Numbered from the stretch's first letter, positions 25,843 through 34,844 are shown. The stretch: 64,000 nucleotides of DNA from Pontibacter kalidii (GCF_026278245.1 NZ_CP111079.1:994501-1058500), one strand, 5' to 3'. The notes: generated by a model not told the origin, from the sequence alone. Translations and numbers: made by a program.

Positions 25843-27150
25843 ATGAAAAAAATAATACCGCTTATACTCGCCGTGTTACTGAGTGGAGTACTCAGTGCGC
25901 AAACAAATAAAGATACGGGCAATCAAACTAAACAAAGTAAAAAAACAGCTAATACTACTTCGAATGCTTCCTGGGCAAAGAATGTACCGGCAGAAGATGT
26001 TGTCAAATGGTTCCGCCACATCCACCAAAACCCCGAATTGTCTTTCAAGGAGGATAAAACAGGCAAGTATGTGGAAGAAATTCTGAAGTCTTTTCCCGGT
26101 ATTGAAGTTATGAGACCCGCTAAAACAAGCGTTATTGGGGTTCTGAAGGGCGCCAAGCCCGGTAAGACCGTGGCCTTCCGGGCAGACATGGATGCCTTGC
26201 CTATGGAGGAAGATACTGGCTTGCCTTATAGCTCAAAAGTAGAAGGTGTGGCCCACACCTGTGGCCACGATGCGCATACGGCTATGCTGCTAGGAACTGC
26301 ATCAACCCTTTCCAAGATGCGGGACCAGGTAAATGGAACTGTCTACTTTGTTTTTCAGCACGCAGAAGAAACCCCACCCGGCGGAGCGATAGATATTGTC
26401 GAATCAGGGGCTTTGAAAGGTGTGGAAGCCTTTTTCGGGATGCATGTTATACCCAATTACCCTGTAGGCCATGTGGGTATTTTGCCTGAAGGAGATGCTA
26501 CGACCGCTCAGGACATCTTCAACCTGACCATTATCGGGGAAGGATCACATGGCTCCAGTCCCCATTTATCAATTGATCCGATCGTGGTAGGGTCTGCCAT
26601 TGTCGGTGCCTTGCAAACGATCGTATCCCGAAATGTTCCGCCGGGAGATTTGACAGTGGTCTCCGTCGGTCTATTTCAGGCAGGCAATTCGGCAAACGTG
26701 ATACCGCCAGAAGCGAAACTGGCTGCCACCGTTCGCACCACCTCAGAAGATACCAGGAAAATGGTGGAGACCAGGGTAAAGGAAATAGTCGAACACATCA
26801 CAAAGGCCTATGGAGCTACCTACAAACTGGATTACATCCATGCCTACCCGGCCGTAACAAACAATGCTGCCCTTAATTCCCTGTCCAAGAACAGTGCTAT
26901 CGCCATCTTGGGAAAAGACCAGGTGTTTGACGCCCCCTTAACAACTGCCAGTGAAGATTTTTCCTACTTCGAAAAAATTGCCCCCGTGAGTTATATGATA
27001 CTCGGCATTGGGGAAGGGGCAGCTAACCACAACCCCGAATTTAAGGTGGATGAAAGCGCCTTGGCAAACGGGGTGAAAGCTCAGGTACAGATCATCCTGG
27101 ATTACCTGAATAACAAGACTAAAAACACGACAATGTCTGATGGTCAATAA
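25843..27150 (+). CDS. M20 family amidohydrolase (secreted)
   Basis: A 435-residue zinc hydrolase with a signal peptide (residues 1-20, ending LSAQ). A Lys/Thr/Asn-rich spacer follows, then the catalytic domain: AFRADMDALPMEE, THTCGHDAHTAMLLG, FQHAEETPPGGA, and a closing HNPEFKVDE. These are the metal and base residues of the aminoacylase-1/IAA-hydrolase type (N-acyl amino acid amidohydrolase). The substrate is probably an N-acylated amino acid or similar amide in the periplasm. The last 11 bases overlap the GH3 gene. Confidence 0.9.
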   Translation: MKKIIPLILAVLLSGVLSAQTNKDTGNQTKQSKKTANTTSNASWAKNVPAEDVVKWFRHIHQNPELSFKEDKTGKYVEEILKSFPGIEVMRPAKTSVIGVLKGAKPGKTVAFRADMDALPMEEDTGLPYSSKVEGVAHTCGHDAHTAMLLGTASTLSKMRDQVNGTVYFVFQHAEETPPGGAIDIVESGALKGVEAFFGMHVIPNYPVGHVGILPEGDATTAQDIFNLTIIGEGSHGSSPHLSIDPIVVGSAIVGALQTIVSRNVPPGDLTVVSVGLFQAGNSANVIPPEAKLAATVRTTSEDTRKMVETRVKEIVEHITKAYGATYKLDYIHAYPAVTNNAALNSLSKNSAIAILGKDQVFDAPLTTASEDFSYFEKIAPVSYMILGIGEGAANHNPEFKVDESALANGVKAQVQIILDYLNNKTKNTTMSDGQ

Positions 27151-29221
27151 AAATTTTCATACGGCCCTTTTTTTAATTGTATTATTTGCCATGTTGCATG
27201 CCTGCGGTCAATCCAGTACTGATCCTGAAACCGGAACAGAAAAAACAACGCAGCCCAGGCTGGGTTACCGCTCCGCCAAGCTTGTGGAGGTAAACGGTTT
27301 GCGATTCAAAAACCTCAACCGCAACGGCCAGTTAGACAAGTATGAGGACTGGCGCTTAACGCCGGCAGAAAGAAGCAAGGACCTGCTAGGCAGGATGTCG
27401 GTGGAGGAGAAAGTAGGGATGATGCTGATCGCCGACATGCGCATGCAGAACGAATCGTTCATGCTCGAATCTTCAGGGCAGTCCAAACCCATCACCAGCG
27501 GGTTTAACGAGGAGGACGTAGTTTCAGGCAAAAACCAGTTTACCGGCGAGCCGCTTCCCATTAAGGTGATGAGCGCAGTAGGCACTACCAAAGGAATCGT
27601 GAAGCATAAAATGCGGCACTTTATCTGGCGTACTACCACGGCTCCGGCTGATACGATGGCGCGTTGGGCCAACAAGGTACAGGCACTGGCAGAAAGCGAT
27701 AGCCTGGGGATACCAGTGTTGTTCGCGTCCAATCCCCGCAACCATATCACTTCCGGGGCGTTGGGCGCCACGGGTTCTACCACGATCGGCTTCTCCAAAT
27801 GGCCCGCTGAAATTGGCTTGGGCGCCATGGCCGATTCAGCGATGATTCACCGATTCGGGGATATGGCACGGCAGGAATGGCTGGCGGTAGGGATACGCAA
27901 AGGGTATATGTACATGGCTGACCTGGCGACCGAGCCCCGCTGGCAGCGCGTTGAGGGCACTTTCGGGGAAGACCCCGCCCATGTCGCTCAATCCATCGCA
28001 GCCATTACACTGGGCTTTCAGGGGCCGAGGTTGAACCACGAATCGGTTGCGATGACCACCAAGCACTATCCGGGAGGAGGATCAACTAATGAGGGCTTTG
28101 ATCCGCACTATCGTTATGGCCGCTTTGCCGTATTTCCGGGAGGGCAGCTGGAGGAAAACATGCTCCCGTTCAAAGCAGCCATTCAGGCTGGCACGTCCTC
28201 CATCATGCCTTATTATTCGCTGCCAAAAGACACCAGGTTTGAAGAAGTGGCCTATGCCTATAACAAAGGCCTCTTACGGGACGTGCTGCGCGGCCAACTG
28301 GGCTTCAAGGGAATCATCAATTCCGATACCGGCCCCATCGAATCCATGCCATGGGGTGTGGAAGAACTTAGCATTGAACAGCGGTACGTCAAGGCGCTGG
28401 ATGCAGGAACCAACATGTTTGCCGGCAATGCCGATCCTACCCCGCTCCTTGAAACGCTGAAAGCGCATCCGGAGGCCATGCAGTTCGTGGATGAGTCGGT
28501 CTTGCTGCTGCTCGTGGAGCTGTTCCAACTTGGGCTTTTTGAGAACCCGTATGTAGACGAGGAAAAGGCTGGAGAAGTGGTGGGCAGGCAGGAATTCGTA
28601 GATGCTGGTAAAGAAGCGCAGCGCAAGTCAGTCGTGCTGCTGCGCAACGAAAAAAACGCCTTGCCGCTGGCCAGGGATACGAAAGTATACTTCGAGGAAT
28701 ATGCTAAGAATTATGGCAAGATGACACCCGGTCCGGGCAAAGTCCATACGCAGCAGTATGAAGGGCTTACCTTTGTCTCCACTCCCGAAGAAGCGGACGT
28801 GATCCTGCTGTGGGTTAAACCTACCATCCGCCCACTCTTTCCCTCTGATGCTTCTCCCTTGCGGGTAAACCTATCGAACTGCGCGGTGGATGTGCAATAT
28901 GTAAATGCGCTCACAGCTAAAAAGCCTACCGTACTGGTCATCAACTACGCCAACCCCTTTGCCATCAATGAAGTTTACAATGATCAGACAAGCAACCGTT
29001 TTATTGGCGTAATGGCGACCTTTGGGCTGGAGCCCGAAGCACTGCTGGATGTCGTGTCTGGAAAGTTTAACCCCACAGGTAAAATGCCCTTTACAACGCC
29101 GGTAAACCAGCAGGTAGTAGAGAAAAATATGGAGGATCTGCCCGGATACAAGGAAGGCGAAGGGTATGCCCTGTTCACGTTCGGGGAAGGGCTAGGGTAT
29201 ATGCCGGGGAGAGCAGAATAG
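27140..29221 (+). CDS. Glycoside hydrolase family 3 lipoprotein
   Basis: A 693-residue protein with a lipoprotein signal (FLIVLFAMLHAC). The GH3 N-domain (about residues 65-430) shows ATEPRWQRVEGTFGEDP, TTKHYPGGG and INSDTGPIESMPWG. The Asp in SDTG is in the place of the GH3 nucleophile, although the usual SDW reads SDT. The C-domain (about 470-690) includes KSVVLLRNEKNALPL. Family members release glucose, xylose or N-acetylglucosamine from glycans. It overlaps the amidohydrolase by 11 bases, so the two may act on one substrate. Confidence 0.88.
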   Translation: MVNKNFHTALFLIVLFAMLHACGQSSTDPETGTEKTTQPRLGYRSAKLVEVNGLRFKNLNRNGQLDKYEDWRLTPAERSKDLLGRMSVEEKVGMMLIADMRMQNESFMLESSGQSKPITSGFNEEDVVSGKNQFTGEPLPIKVMSAVGTTKGIVKHKMRHFIWRTTTAPADTMARWANKVQALAESDSLGIPVLFASNPRNHITSGALGATGSTTIGFSKWPAEIGLGAMADSAMIHRFGDMARQEWLAVGIRKGYMYMADLATEPRWQRVEGTFGEDPAHVAQSIAAITLGFQGPRLNHESVAMTTKHYPGGGSTNEGFDPHYRYGRFAVFPGGQLEENMLPFKAAIQAGTSSIMPYYSLPKDTRFEEVAYAYNKGLLRDVLRGQLGFKGIINSDTGPIESMPWGVEELSIEQRYVKALDAGTNMFAGNADPTPLLETLKAHPEAMQFVDESVLLLLVELFQLGLFENPYVDEEKAGEVVGRQEFVDAGKEAQRKSVVLLRNEKNALPLARDTKVYFEEYAKNYGKMTPGPGKVHTQQYEGLTFVSTPEEADVILLWVKPTIRPLFPSDASPLRVNLSNCAVDVQYVNALTAKKPTVLVINYANPFAINEVYNDQTSNRFIGVMATFGLEPEALLDVVSGKFNPTGKMPFTTPVNQQVVEKNMEDLPGYKEGEGYALFTFGEGLGYMPGRAE

Positions 29222-29361
29222 GGCTGAGGCGCATTGGAGGGCGGAATGCAATCCCCTTTCTAACAGCCAGCCAGTGCACAGAAGCAAACCTGATCTATTT
29301 CCGATAGTAGACCAGGAATTCGGTCCACCTTATATTGCCGGTTTACTAGTCCCCGAACTAA

Positions 29362-30246
29362 CTATAAGAGAAACTGGGAATGCAGGAGCCCTTCCAACAT
29401 AAACCCGCCCGTAAGTATGTTGTAAGCCTGTCCTTTCGGGAGTACGTGCAGGATCAGATTCTCGACACAGAGCGCCTCACCTGTTTTTATCAGCGGATAG
29501 TTATTCTTATGAGCTTTACGACCGTCTATGATGATGACCAGCCCTGAGCCTATGGTTTCAATACAGAAATTCTGTTTCATCAGAATGCCGGTGTCTTCGC
29601 CCAGCCCAATTCCAATGTGCGAGGGCATGGCGGCAACGGCTTCGATCAGGCGCGGTATACGGCGCCGGTTAACAAAATGGGTATCAATGATGATCTGCTC
29701 CAGTAGTCCCAATCCTTCTGTTAACTCGACTGTCCCTTTCAAAAGCGGGTCTCTTTCCAAGGACCCGTTTATCATGATGTGCGACAGGGCCATAGCGCCG
29801 GCGCTTGTCCCGGATACCAGGAATTTTTCTTCCTGCTTATACCTGCTTTTAATGATATGTAGTATCTCAGAGCCAAGAAGAATTTGTGAAAGTCGATTTT
29901 GATCCCCACCTGAAAACATGATGGCGTCTGCTTTTCTGACCCGCTCCAGGTATTCGACTCTGCTGGTATCCTCCGGCTGTTGAATTGGAAGAATGCCTAC
30001 ATTGTCACAGCCAAGTTTAAGGAAGGCTGCAAGGTAAACATTCCCTACCTCTTCAGGGAAGCGGGTGGCTGTTGTTATCACTTCAATTCGGGTTCCAAGG
30101 CCATGAAGCTCGTCATGGATGCGTTTGAGAATCCCCTGATCAAAGAAATTCGAAGGCTTTTTTAGCTCATCTGCCTCTGTGGTGGGTAATGTGCCTTTAT
30201 CTTCATTGCCCCCTATGGCCACTATTCTTCCTTTGGCAGCTTGCAT
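29362..30246 (-). CDS. cphB: Cyanophycinase (peptidase family S51)
   Basis: A 294-residue serine hydrolase. The nucleophile Ser lies in SGTSAGAMAL, and GGDQNRLSQIL and IDTHFVNRRRIPRL match the cyanophycinase pattern. The N-terminus IVAIGGNEDKG is typical. There is no signal peptide, so it is likely intracellular. The enzyme releases beta-Asp-Arg dipeptides from cyanophycin, and no cyanophycin synthetase is in the window. It follows the cupredoxin gene by 4 bases and ends a transcript with an ECF-type promoter at 31156-31184, so it is part of that sigma factor's regulon. Confidence 0.92.
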   Translation of the reverse strand: MQAAKGRIVAIGGNEDKGTLPTTEADELKKPSNFFDQGILKRIHDELHGLGTRIEVITTATRFPEEVGNVYLAAFLKLGCDNVGILPIQQPEDTSRVEYLERVRKADAIMFSGGDQNRLSQILLGSEILHIIKSRYKQEEKFLVSGTSAGAMALSHIMINGSLERDPLLKGTVELTEGLGLLEQIIIDTHFVNRRRIPRLIEAVAAMPSHIGIGLGEDTGILMKQNFCIETIGSGLVIIIDGRKAHKNNYPLIKTGEALCVENLILHVLPKGQAYNILTGGFMLEGLLHSQFLL

Positions 30247-30250
30247 ATAC

Positions 30251-30586
30251 TTACTTTACTTCGATCTTTCCTTTCATCACGGGATGATAGCTGCAGAAGT
30301 AATCCGTGGTTTTCAGGGCCACCATGCGCCATGTATCTCCGGAAGTCAGGGCGGGCGATTTCCATGATTTGCCGGAGACTTCTGTCACATCGTGCGTTAC
30401 CAAATCTTTATTTACAAAGACAATGGTATCTCCTTTACTCACCACCAATGTATCCGGATTAAACCGCATCTGGCTGATCTCTACCGTGTGTACTTTGGGT
30501 GGCGCCGGTGAAAAGGTAGCCCCAAACAGGAATAGGCAGAGGAAGTATAAACTTGTTGGCAATAGCCCCAGTTTCAGGTTTTTCAT
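30251..30586 (-). CDS. Plastocyanin-like cupredoxin
   Basis: A 111-residue exported protein (signal about residues 1-27). The blue-copper site is visible: His in LVTHDV, then Cys, His and Met in CSYHPVMKG. A beta-rich core (QMRFNPDTLVVSKGDTIVFVN) fits the cupredoxin fold. It could carry electrons in the periplasm or bind copper. It overlaps the DUF4142 gene upstream by 4 bases and lies 4 bases from cyanophycinase downstream. Confidence 0.92.
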   Translation of the reverse strand: MKNLKLGLLPTSLYFLCLFLFGATFSPAPPKVHTVEISQMRFNPDTLVVSKGDTIVFVNKDLVTHDVTEVSGKSWKSPALTSGDTWRMVALKTTDYFCSYHPVMKGKIEVK

Positions 30587-31131
30587 TTGCCGTTGAGTTC
30601 TGCCTGTACCATCTGGGCGTGTTCCAGGTGTGCCTGAAGAGCCGGAACTATACTTTGCAGCAACGATTTCAACTCTGCGTTCTCTGATTCCGGAATAAGA
30701 AGTCCTTCCACAGCTTCTATCACTGCTTTGTGGTAAGCTACTTCATTATCGATATACGCTTTGTTGAAGGCAGCACCCGACTTGGTACGCAGCATTTCCT
30801 TTGTTTCTTCAGCGTTTGCTAGCAATTGCTTGCTTACGGCATTATCTTCTGGTGTAACGCCCAGTTTAGTAACAAGCGCTACGGCCTGGTCGATCACGGC
30901 TTTGTGGTCATTTGCCATGGTTTCAGCAAATTTAAGTACCTCTGCATTGTTCGACCGCTCTTGGGCCAGCTTGGCATAGTCAATATCTATCTGGTTGGCA
31001 GTTACGGCAGTATGAGCCACTTCTGCATCAGATAGTGTCGGATTGTCCTGGCCTAGAGCAGGCGTAAGTAACAAGGTTAAACCAACTAGTAGCCCGATGG
31101 CACTTGCGCTGATCGATTTTAGTATTTTCAT
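30583..31131 (-). CDS. DUF4142 family periplasmic helical protein
   Basis: A 182-residue protein with a signal peptide (residues 1-27, ending ALGQ). A helical body follows with DUF4142 signatures: LSDAEVAHTAVTANQIDIDYAKLAQERS, FAETMANDHKAVIDQAV and VAYHKAVIEAVEGLL. The fold resembles ferritin-like four-helix bundles, but metal ligands are not clear. It is the first gene of a three-gene operon with cupredoxin and cyanophycinase, and carries an ECF-like promoter 25 bases upstream. Confidence 0.88.
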   Translation of the reverse strand: MKILKSISASAIGLLVGLTLLLTPALGQDNPTLSDAEVAHTAVTANQIDIDYAKLAQERSNNAEVLKFAETMANDHKAVIDQAVALVTKLGVTPEDNAVSKQLLANAEETKEMLRTKSGAAFNKAYIDNEVAYHKAVIEAVEGLLIPESENAELKSLLQSIVPALQAHLEHAQMVQAELNGK

Positions 31132-31155
31132 AGTTCTAGAGTTTATGATTTATCA

Positions 31156-31184
31156 TTAGATGATAAAAGAGAAGTATGGTTACA
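31156..31184 (-). promoter_or_regulatory. ECF-type promoter for DUF4142-cupredoxin-cyanophycinase
   Basis: On the minus strand TGTAAC (31184-31179), a 15-base spacer and TCATCTAA (31163-31156) give the same -35/-10 arrangement as the two promoters at 34309-34372. The -10 element ends 25 bases before the DUF4142 start codon. The shared pattern suggests control by the ECF sigma factor at 33602-34291. Confidence 0.7.
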
Positions 31185-31287
31185 AGAAGAACACCTTTGA
31201 AAAAAGGATTGCTACCTGGGCTATTTTTATACTTCATGGTTCCTGAGTTGATTGAATTTAAGCGGCAGGTTACTCTATCTTAACTTT

Positions 31288-31758
31288 TCAGAAGTAAAAA
31301 GCTCCAAGTATACAGCCGTATACCATATGGCCCAGCAATGTGACAAGCGGAGTGCCTTTGCCATAGTTTAGCGCCAGAAAACCAGGAGGCTCCAGTTGCC
31401 TGGTGGGGGTGGGGCCCTGGTATGGCCGGGCCATTCTCGGATGGATATAATTCAGGATCTCCAGCCCCACAGTGAGCACAAAAGCCCCGTGTACCAAACC
31501 AATTGCCGCTCCAAACCACCAGGTAGGCAGGCCGGAGCTTTCAAGAGCGGCACCGTAAATCAAGGCAAACAGCCACCCCATGGTTAGGTGCGCTGCAAAG
31601 CCCAGCCAGGGTGCATGGTTGCGGTCGGAGGTAAAAAAAGTGCCTAGCATAAAAGGCAGGTCCATACGCGTAAAGCCGAGCGGCCTGGATACCGACAGCA
31701 AAACGGTCAGGATTAACGTGGCGGCAAAACCCCAGAGAAGTAAGTCAGGAATATGCAT
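31288..31758 (-). CDS. Small multi-pass membrane protein
   Basis: A 156-residue protein with four hydrophobic segments (about residues 5-22, 50-72, 78-100 and 135-155). A conserved-looking His and Asp pattern occurs in the loops (FTSDRNHAPWLG, LNYIHPRM). No family name could be assigned. It starts within the last 14 bases of the GH15 gene, so it belongs to the sigma-GH15 operon and may work in the same stress response. Confidence 0.7.
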   Translation of the reverse strand: MHIPDLLLWGFAATLILTVLLSVSRPLGFTRMDLPFMLGTFFTSDRNHAPWLGFAAHLTMGWLFALIYGAALESSGLPTWWFGAAIGLVHGAFVLTVGLEILNYIHPRMARPYQGPTPTRQLEPPGFLALNYGKGTPLVTLLGHMVYGCILGAFYF

Positions 31759-33586
31759 AAGGTGCGGGAGATTTCTGGTAAACTTCGTTAAGGGCGTAGG
31801 CAGCGTTGATCAGGCCGATATGGGTGAAGCCTTGCGGGTAATTTCCCCAGAGGGCATTCGAGGCAGGGTCGATCTCTTCAGCTAACAGCCCGGTGGGGCT
31901 GGCGCATTTAATTATACTTTCAAAGAGTGTCATGGCTTCTTCCAGTCTTCCGGACCTGGCCAGGTTCTCGATCAGCCAAAAATTGCAGATGCCGAACGCG
32001 CCTTCTTTTCCTTCGAGTCCATCATCCAGGTTTAGGTAGCGGTAAAGCAAGTTATTCTCTGTCAGGCGTTCCTGGATCAGCTTTGTGGTAGAAACCATTC
32101 TGGGGGACGAGGGCTCGCAATACCCAACCAGAGAGAACGTCAGCAGGCTGGCATCCAGTGTATCGCCATCCAGCTCATGGGTATAAGAATCCAACGCTTT
32201 GTTATAACCCGACTGCTCTACTGTATCCTTTATACTTGCAGCGGTTTTTCTGAACTTTTCAAGCGGAACATCGTGCCATTTATACATTTCTGTAAGCCTG
32301 ATGAGCCGGTCCAGGCCGACCCAGGCCATCACCTTGGAGTGCGTGTGGTGTATGACGGACGAGCGGATTTCCCAGATGCCATTATCCTGTTTATCCCAGG
32401 TCTCGCAGATGATCTTGCCCAGCCCGATAACAAACTTCCTTGAGTCACGGTCGAATTCTTTCATGAAGGGGGAATAAGCATATACTGCATCCAGCACTTC
32501 TCCATACACGTCTAGCTGGAACTGTTTATCCGCTCCGTTTCCGACTCGCACCGGACTGGAGTCAGCGTAGCCCGTTAGCCAATCAAGGCTTTGCTCGGGT
32601 AAAGATGCATGACCAAAGACGGAATATGCTACCTGCAGTTTGGGCCGCGTAAGCCGTGTGGCATGCAGGATCCAGTTCATATAGGCATGCGCTTCTTCTT
32701 CGTAGCCCAGTTTAAGTAGTGCCCGGATGGCAAAGGACGCGTCACGCAACCAGCAGTAACGGTAATCCCAGTTTCTTTCTCCGCCCGGTTTCTCGGGCAG
32801 GGAGGTGGTGGGAGCGGCAATAATGGCACCCGAAGGCGCATAGGTTAACAGTTTAAGCGCAAGCGCGCTCCGCCTTACTTCTTCTTTGTACAGGCCCGAG
32901 TAAGTGCATTTGCCGATCCAGTTTTTCCAGAAGTTGATAGTTCGCTGCAGGCGTGCCCAACCTGTGGTATTAAGCTCAGGAAGTATAGCTGGGCTTTGAT
33001 TCGAGTAGCTGAAAGAAAACAGAATCCGCTCTCCCGGACTTATGCTAAAGGTAGCAGTTGCTTTCCCGGGAGCCTCAGCCTCAACTGTTAGCTGCTCCGG
33101 CGGCAGGGTGCTCAGCAAAGTATAAATATGCTCTTTCCAGACGAAATGAATGCCAAGCTTTTGCCGGTCTTCCAGGTGCGGCGTGTTTTTGCCGTAGTAG
33201 GTTTTGGGGGCATATTCCAGCTTAAAATCTAATGTTCCGGAAATGCCTTCCACTACGCGCAGCAGTTCATGGTCGGGGAACAGGTTGCGCTTTTTATCTT
33301 CTTCGGTCTGGGCTATGAAGGCATCCAGCAAGCGGGCATCGCCTTCTGTGGTTTCAAATATTGTTTCCACCACGTTCGTATCCGGCAGATAGCGTTGCGC
33401 TGAACTATACTTACCTGCAGGGCTAATGGCAAAGTGGCCTCCGCGCTCCTTGTCCAGAATAGCGGAGAAAATGCCCGGGGAATCAAAATCAGGAAGGCAG
33501 CACCAGTCTATTGCCCCTGCTGTATTGACCAGGGCAGCCGCACGCGCGTTTCCGATCAGGGCATAGTCTGATAGCCTGGTAGTCAT
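31745..33586 (-). CDS. Glycoside hydrolase family 15 protein (glucoamylase/trehalase type)
   Basis: A 613-residue cytoplasmic protein with no signal. The N-terminal beta domain (about residues 1-220) starts SDYALIGNARAAALVNTAGAIDWCCLPDFDSP. The (alpha/alpha)6 barrel holds GGERNWDYRYCWLRDASFAIRALL and, near the end, FWLIENLARSGRLEEA. The family includes glucoamylases, trehalases and dextran hydrolases. Which sugar is used cannot be told. It follows the ECF sigma gene by 15 bases and overlaps the small membrane gene by 14. This suggests a trehalose or glycogen link to stress. Confidence 0.92.
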   Translation of the reverse strand: MTTRLSDYALIGNARAAALVNTAGAIDWCCLPDFDSPGIFSAILDKERGGHFAISPAGKYSSAQRYLPDTNVVETIFETTEGDARLLDAFIAQTEEDKKRNLFPDHELLRVVEGISGTLDFKLEYAPKTYYGKNTPHLEDRQKLGIHFVWKEHIYTLLSTLPPEQLTVEAEAPGKATATFSISPGERILFSFSYSNQSPAILPELNTTGWARLQRTINFWKNWIGKCTYSGLYKEEVRRSALALKLLTYAPSGAIIAAPTTSLPEKPGGERNWDYRYCWLRDASFAIRALLKLGYEEEAHAYMNWILHATRLTRPKLQVAYSVFGHASLPEQSLDWLTGYADSSPVRVGNGADKQFQLDVYGEVLDAVYAYSPFMKEFDRDSRKFVIGLGKIICETWDKQDNGIWEIRSSVIHHTHSKVMAWVGLDRLIRLTEMYKWHDVPLEKFRKTAASIKDTVEQSGYNKALDSYTHELDGDTLDASLLTFSLVGYCEPSSPRMVSTTKLIQERLTENNLLYRYLNLDDGLEGKEGAFGICNFWLIENLARSGRLEEAMTLFESIIKCASPTGLLAEEIDPASNALWGNYPQGFTHIGLINAAYALNEVYQKSPAPYAYS

Positions 33587-33601
33587 TCTGGTGTTGAGGG
33601 T

Positions 33602-34291
33602 TTATCGTTTCTTGCTGTCGGGTAATGCTTTCATCACCCGCTCCACAATGCCATCGCATCGCTTGTTGCCAAATTCAAACACATTGCAGTTTTCAGATAG
33701 CTTAAACAGGCTCTCTTTAAGCATCGCTTTCGCCCGGTGCAGCCTTACTTTTACATTGCTTTCCGACAGGTCCAGGCATTCGGTGATCTCGCTTAGGGGC
33801 ATGCCTTCCACTTCGCGGAGGGTGTAAATGATTCTGTACTTCTCGGGAATGCTGTCGATGGCTTTTTCCAGTAGTTGCTTCACCTCCTGCTGGATGGCGA
33901 TATGCTCGGGATTCATAAAATTTATTTGTGTTATCAAATTCGAAATATCTTCCGGCTGGTCCACCAGAAGCGAAAAGGGAAAGATTCTTTTGCGTTCCCG
34001 TAGCTTTGCAAGGGCCGTGTTTATGCCGATCCGGATGAGCCAGGTGGAGAACTGGGCGTCGCAACGGAACTGGTGCAGCTTTTCGAAAGCCTTCAGGTAC
34101 GTGTCCTGCATGGCATCCTCCACTTCCTGCTCTTCCTTCAGGTAGCTTCTGATGGCGCGGTAGAGTTTCTGGTTGTGCCGCCGCATCAGGAGTTCATACA
34201 ACGAGGTTTCCCGGGCAAGTACCCGGGAAACAATTGCTTCATCGGTAAGCGCTGCTTCTCCGGATGCTCTTATTTGTTTGATTGCTTCCAT
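33602..34291 (-). CDS. ECF-type RNA polymerase sigma factor
   Basis: A 229-residue sigma factor. Region 2 is at about residues 35-100 (YELLMRRHNQKLYRAIRSYLKEEQEVEDAMQDTYLKAFEKLHQF, then FSTWLIRIGINTAL). Region 4 is at about 145-195 (YRIIYTLREVEGMPLSEITECLDLSESNVKVRLHRAKAML). The C-terminal tail contains a Cys pair (NCNVFEFGNKRCDGIVERVM) that may bind metal or sense redox state. No anti-sigma gene adjoins it. A promoter matching its probable own target motif lies upstream, so it likely activates its own gene. Confidence 0.92.
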   Translation of the reverse strand: MEAIKQIRASGEAALTDEAIVSRVLARETSLYELLMRRHNQKLYRAIRSYLKEEQEVEDAMQDTYLKAFEKLHQFRCDAQFSTWLIRIGINTALAKLRERKRIFPFSLLVDQPEDISNLITQINFMNPEHIAIQQEVKQLLEKAIDSIPEKYRIIYTLREVEGMPLSEITECLDLSESNVKVRLHRAKAMLKESLFKLSENCNVFEFGNKRCDGIVERVMKALPDSKKR

Positions 34292-34308
34292 TGCCTACTG
34301 TTTTATTG

Positions 34309-34337
34309 TTAGATGCGTTGCCTGTCAAATAGTTACA
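34309..34337 (-). promoter_or_regulatory. ECF-type promoter for the sigma-GH15 operon
   Basis: On the minus strand TGTAAC (34337-34332) is followed by a 15-base spacer and GCATCTAA (34316-34309). The -10 ends 18 bases before the sigma start codon. It is a mirror image of the plus-strand promoter at 34344-34372. Confidence 0.7.
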
Positions 34338-34343
34338 TTATTC

Positions 34344-34372
34344 TGTAACGTTTTTATCTCATCCGCATCTAA
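34344..34372 (+). promoter_or_regulatory. ECF-type promoter for the DoxX-like gene
   Basis: TGTAAC (34344-34349), a 15-base spacer and GCATCTAA (34365-34372) lead to the gene at 34404. An AGGAGG sequence at 34390-34395 gives it an unusually good ribosome-binding site for this phylum. The -35 elements of the two divergent promoters form a palindrome at 34332-34349. Confidence 0.7.
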
Positions 34373-34403
34373 TAATCACAATCAAAAATAGGAGGACCTT
34401 ATT

Positions 34404-34844
34404 ATGGAAACTTATGCATCAACAACAGCTAGTGCGCATAATGCTGCGCGCCCTGCGTATAACCGCCTGGCTACTACCACAACCCTGTTAAAGTATACGT
34501 ATGCCATTGTTCCGATTGTGGCGGGGCTCGACAAGTTCACGCACCTGCTTACTGACTGGGACAAGTACCTGGCACCGGTGATAGCCGATATACTGCCCTT
34601 TAGTGTCAGTACTTTTATGAGTATAGTTGGTATAATTGAGATCATAGCAGGCGTACTGGTGCTGCTGAGACCGAAGATTGGGGCACTGGTGGTAAGCTTA
34701 TGGTTGGTAGGTATTGCCCTTAACCTGCTGCTGTCGGGCCAGTATTTTGATGTGGCCGTTCGGGATTTGGTGATGGCCATTGGAGCGTTTTCTTTGTACC
34801 TTCTGCTTCCCGATAGGGAGGAGGCCCACCAGGAAATGCACTAG
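34404..34844 (+). CDS. DoxX-like membrane protein
   Basis: A 146-residue protein with four hydrophobic segments (about residues 30-46, 65-88, 92-110 and 118-137). LKYTYAIVPIVAGLDKFTHLLTDWDKYL and IVGIIEIIAGVLVLLRPKIGA match the DoxX-like fold. The family takes part in redox or oxidative-stress functions in some bacteria, but its activity here is unknown. It is divergent from the ECF sigma gene and shares a mirror-image promoter, so it is a likely member of the same regulon. Confidence 0.78.
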   Translation: METYASTTASAHNAARPAYNRLATTTTLLKYTYAIVPIVAGLDKFTHLLTDWDKYLAPVIADILPFSVSTFMSIVGIIEIIAGVLVLLRPKIGALVVSLWLVGIALNLLLSGQYFDVAVRDLVMAIGAFSLYLLLPDREEAHQEMH

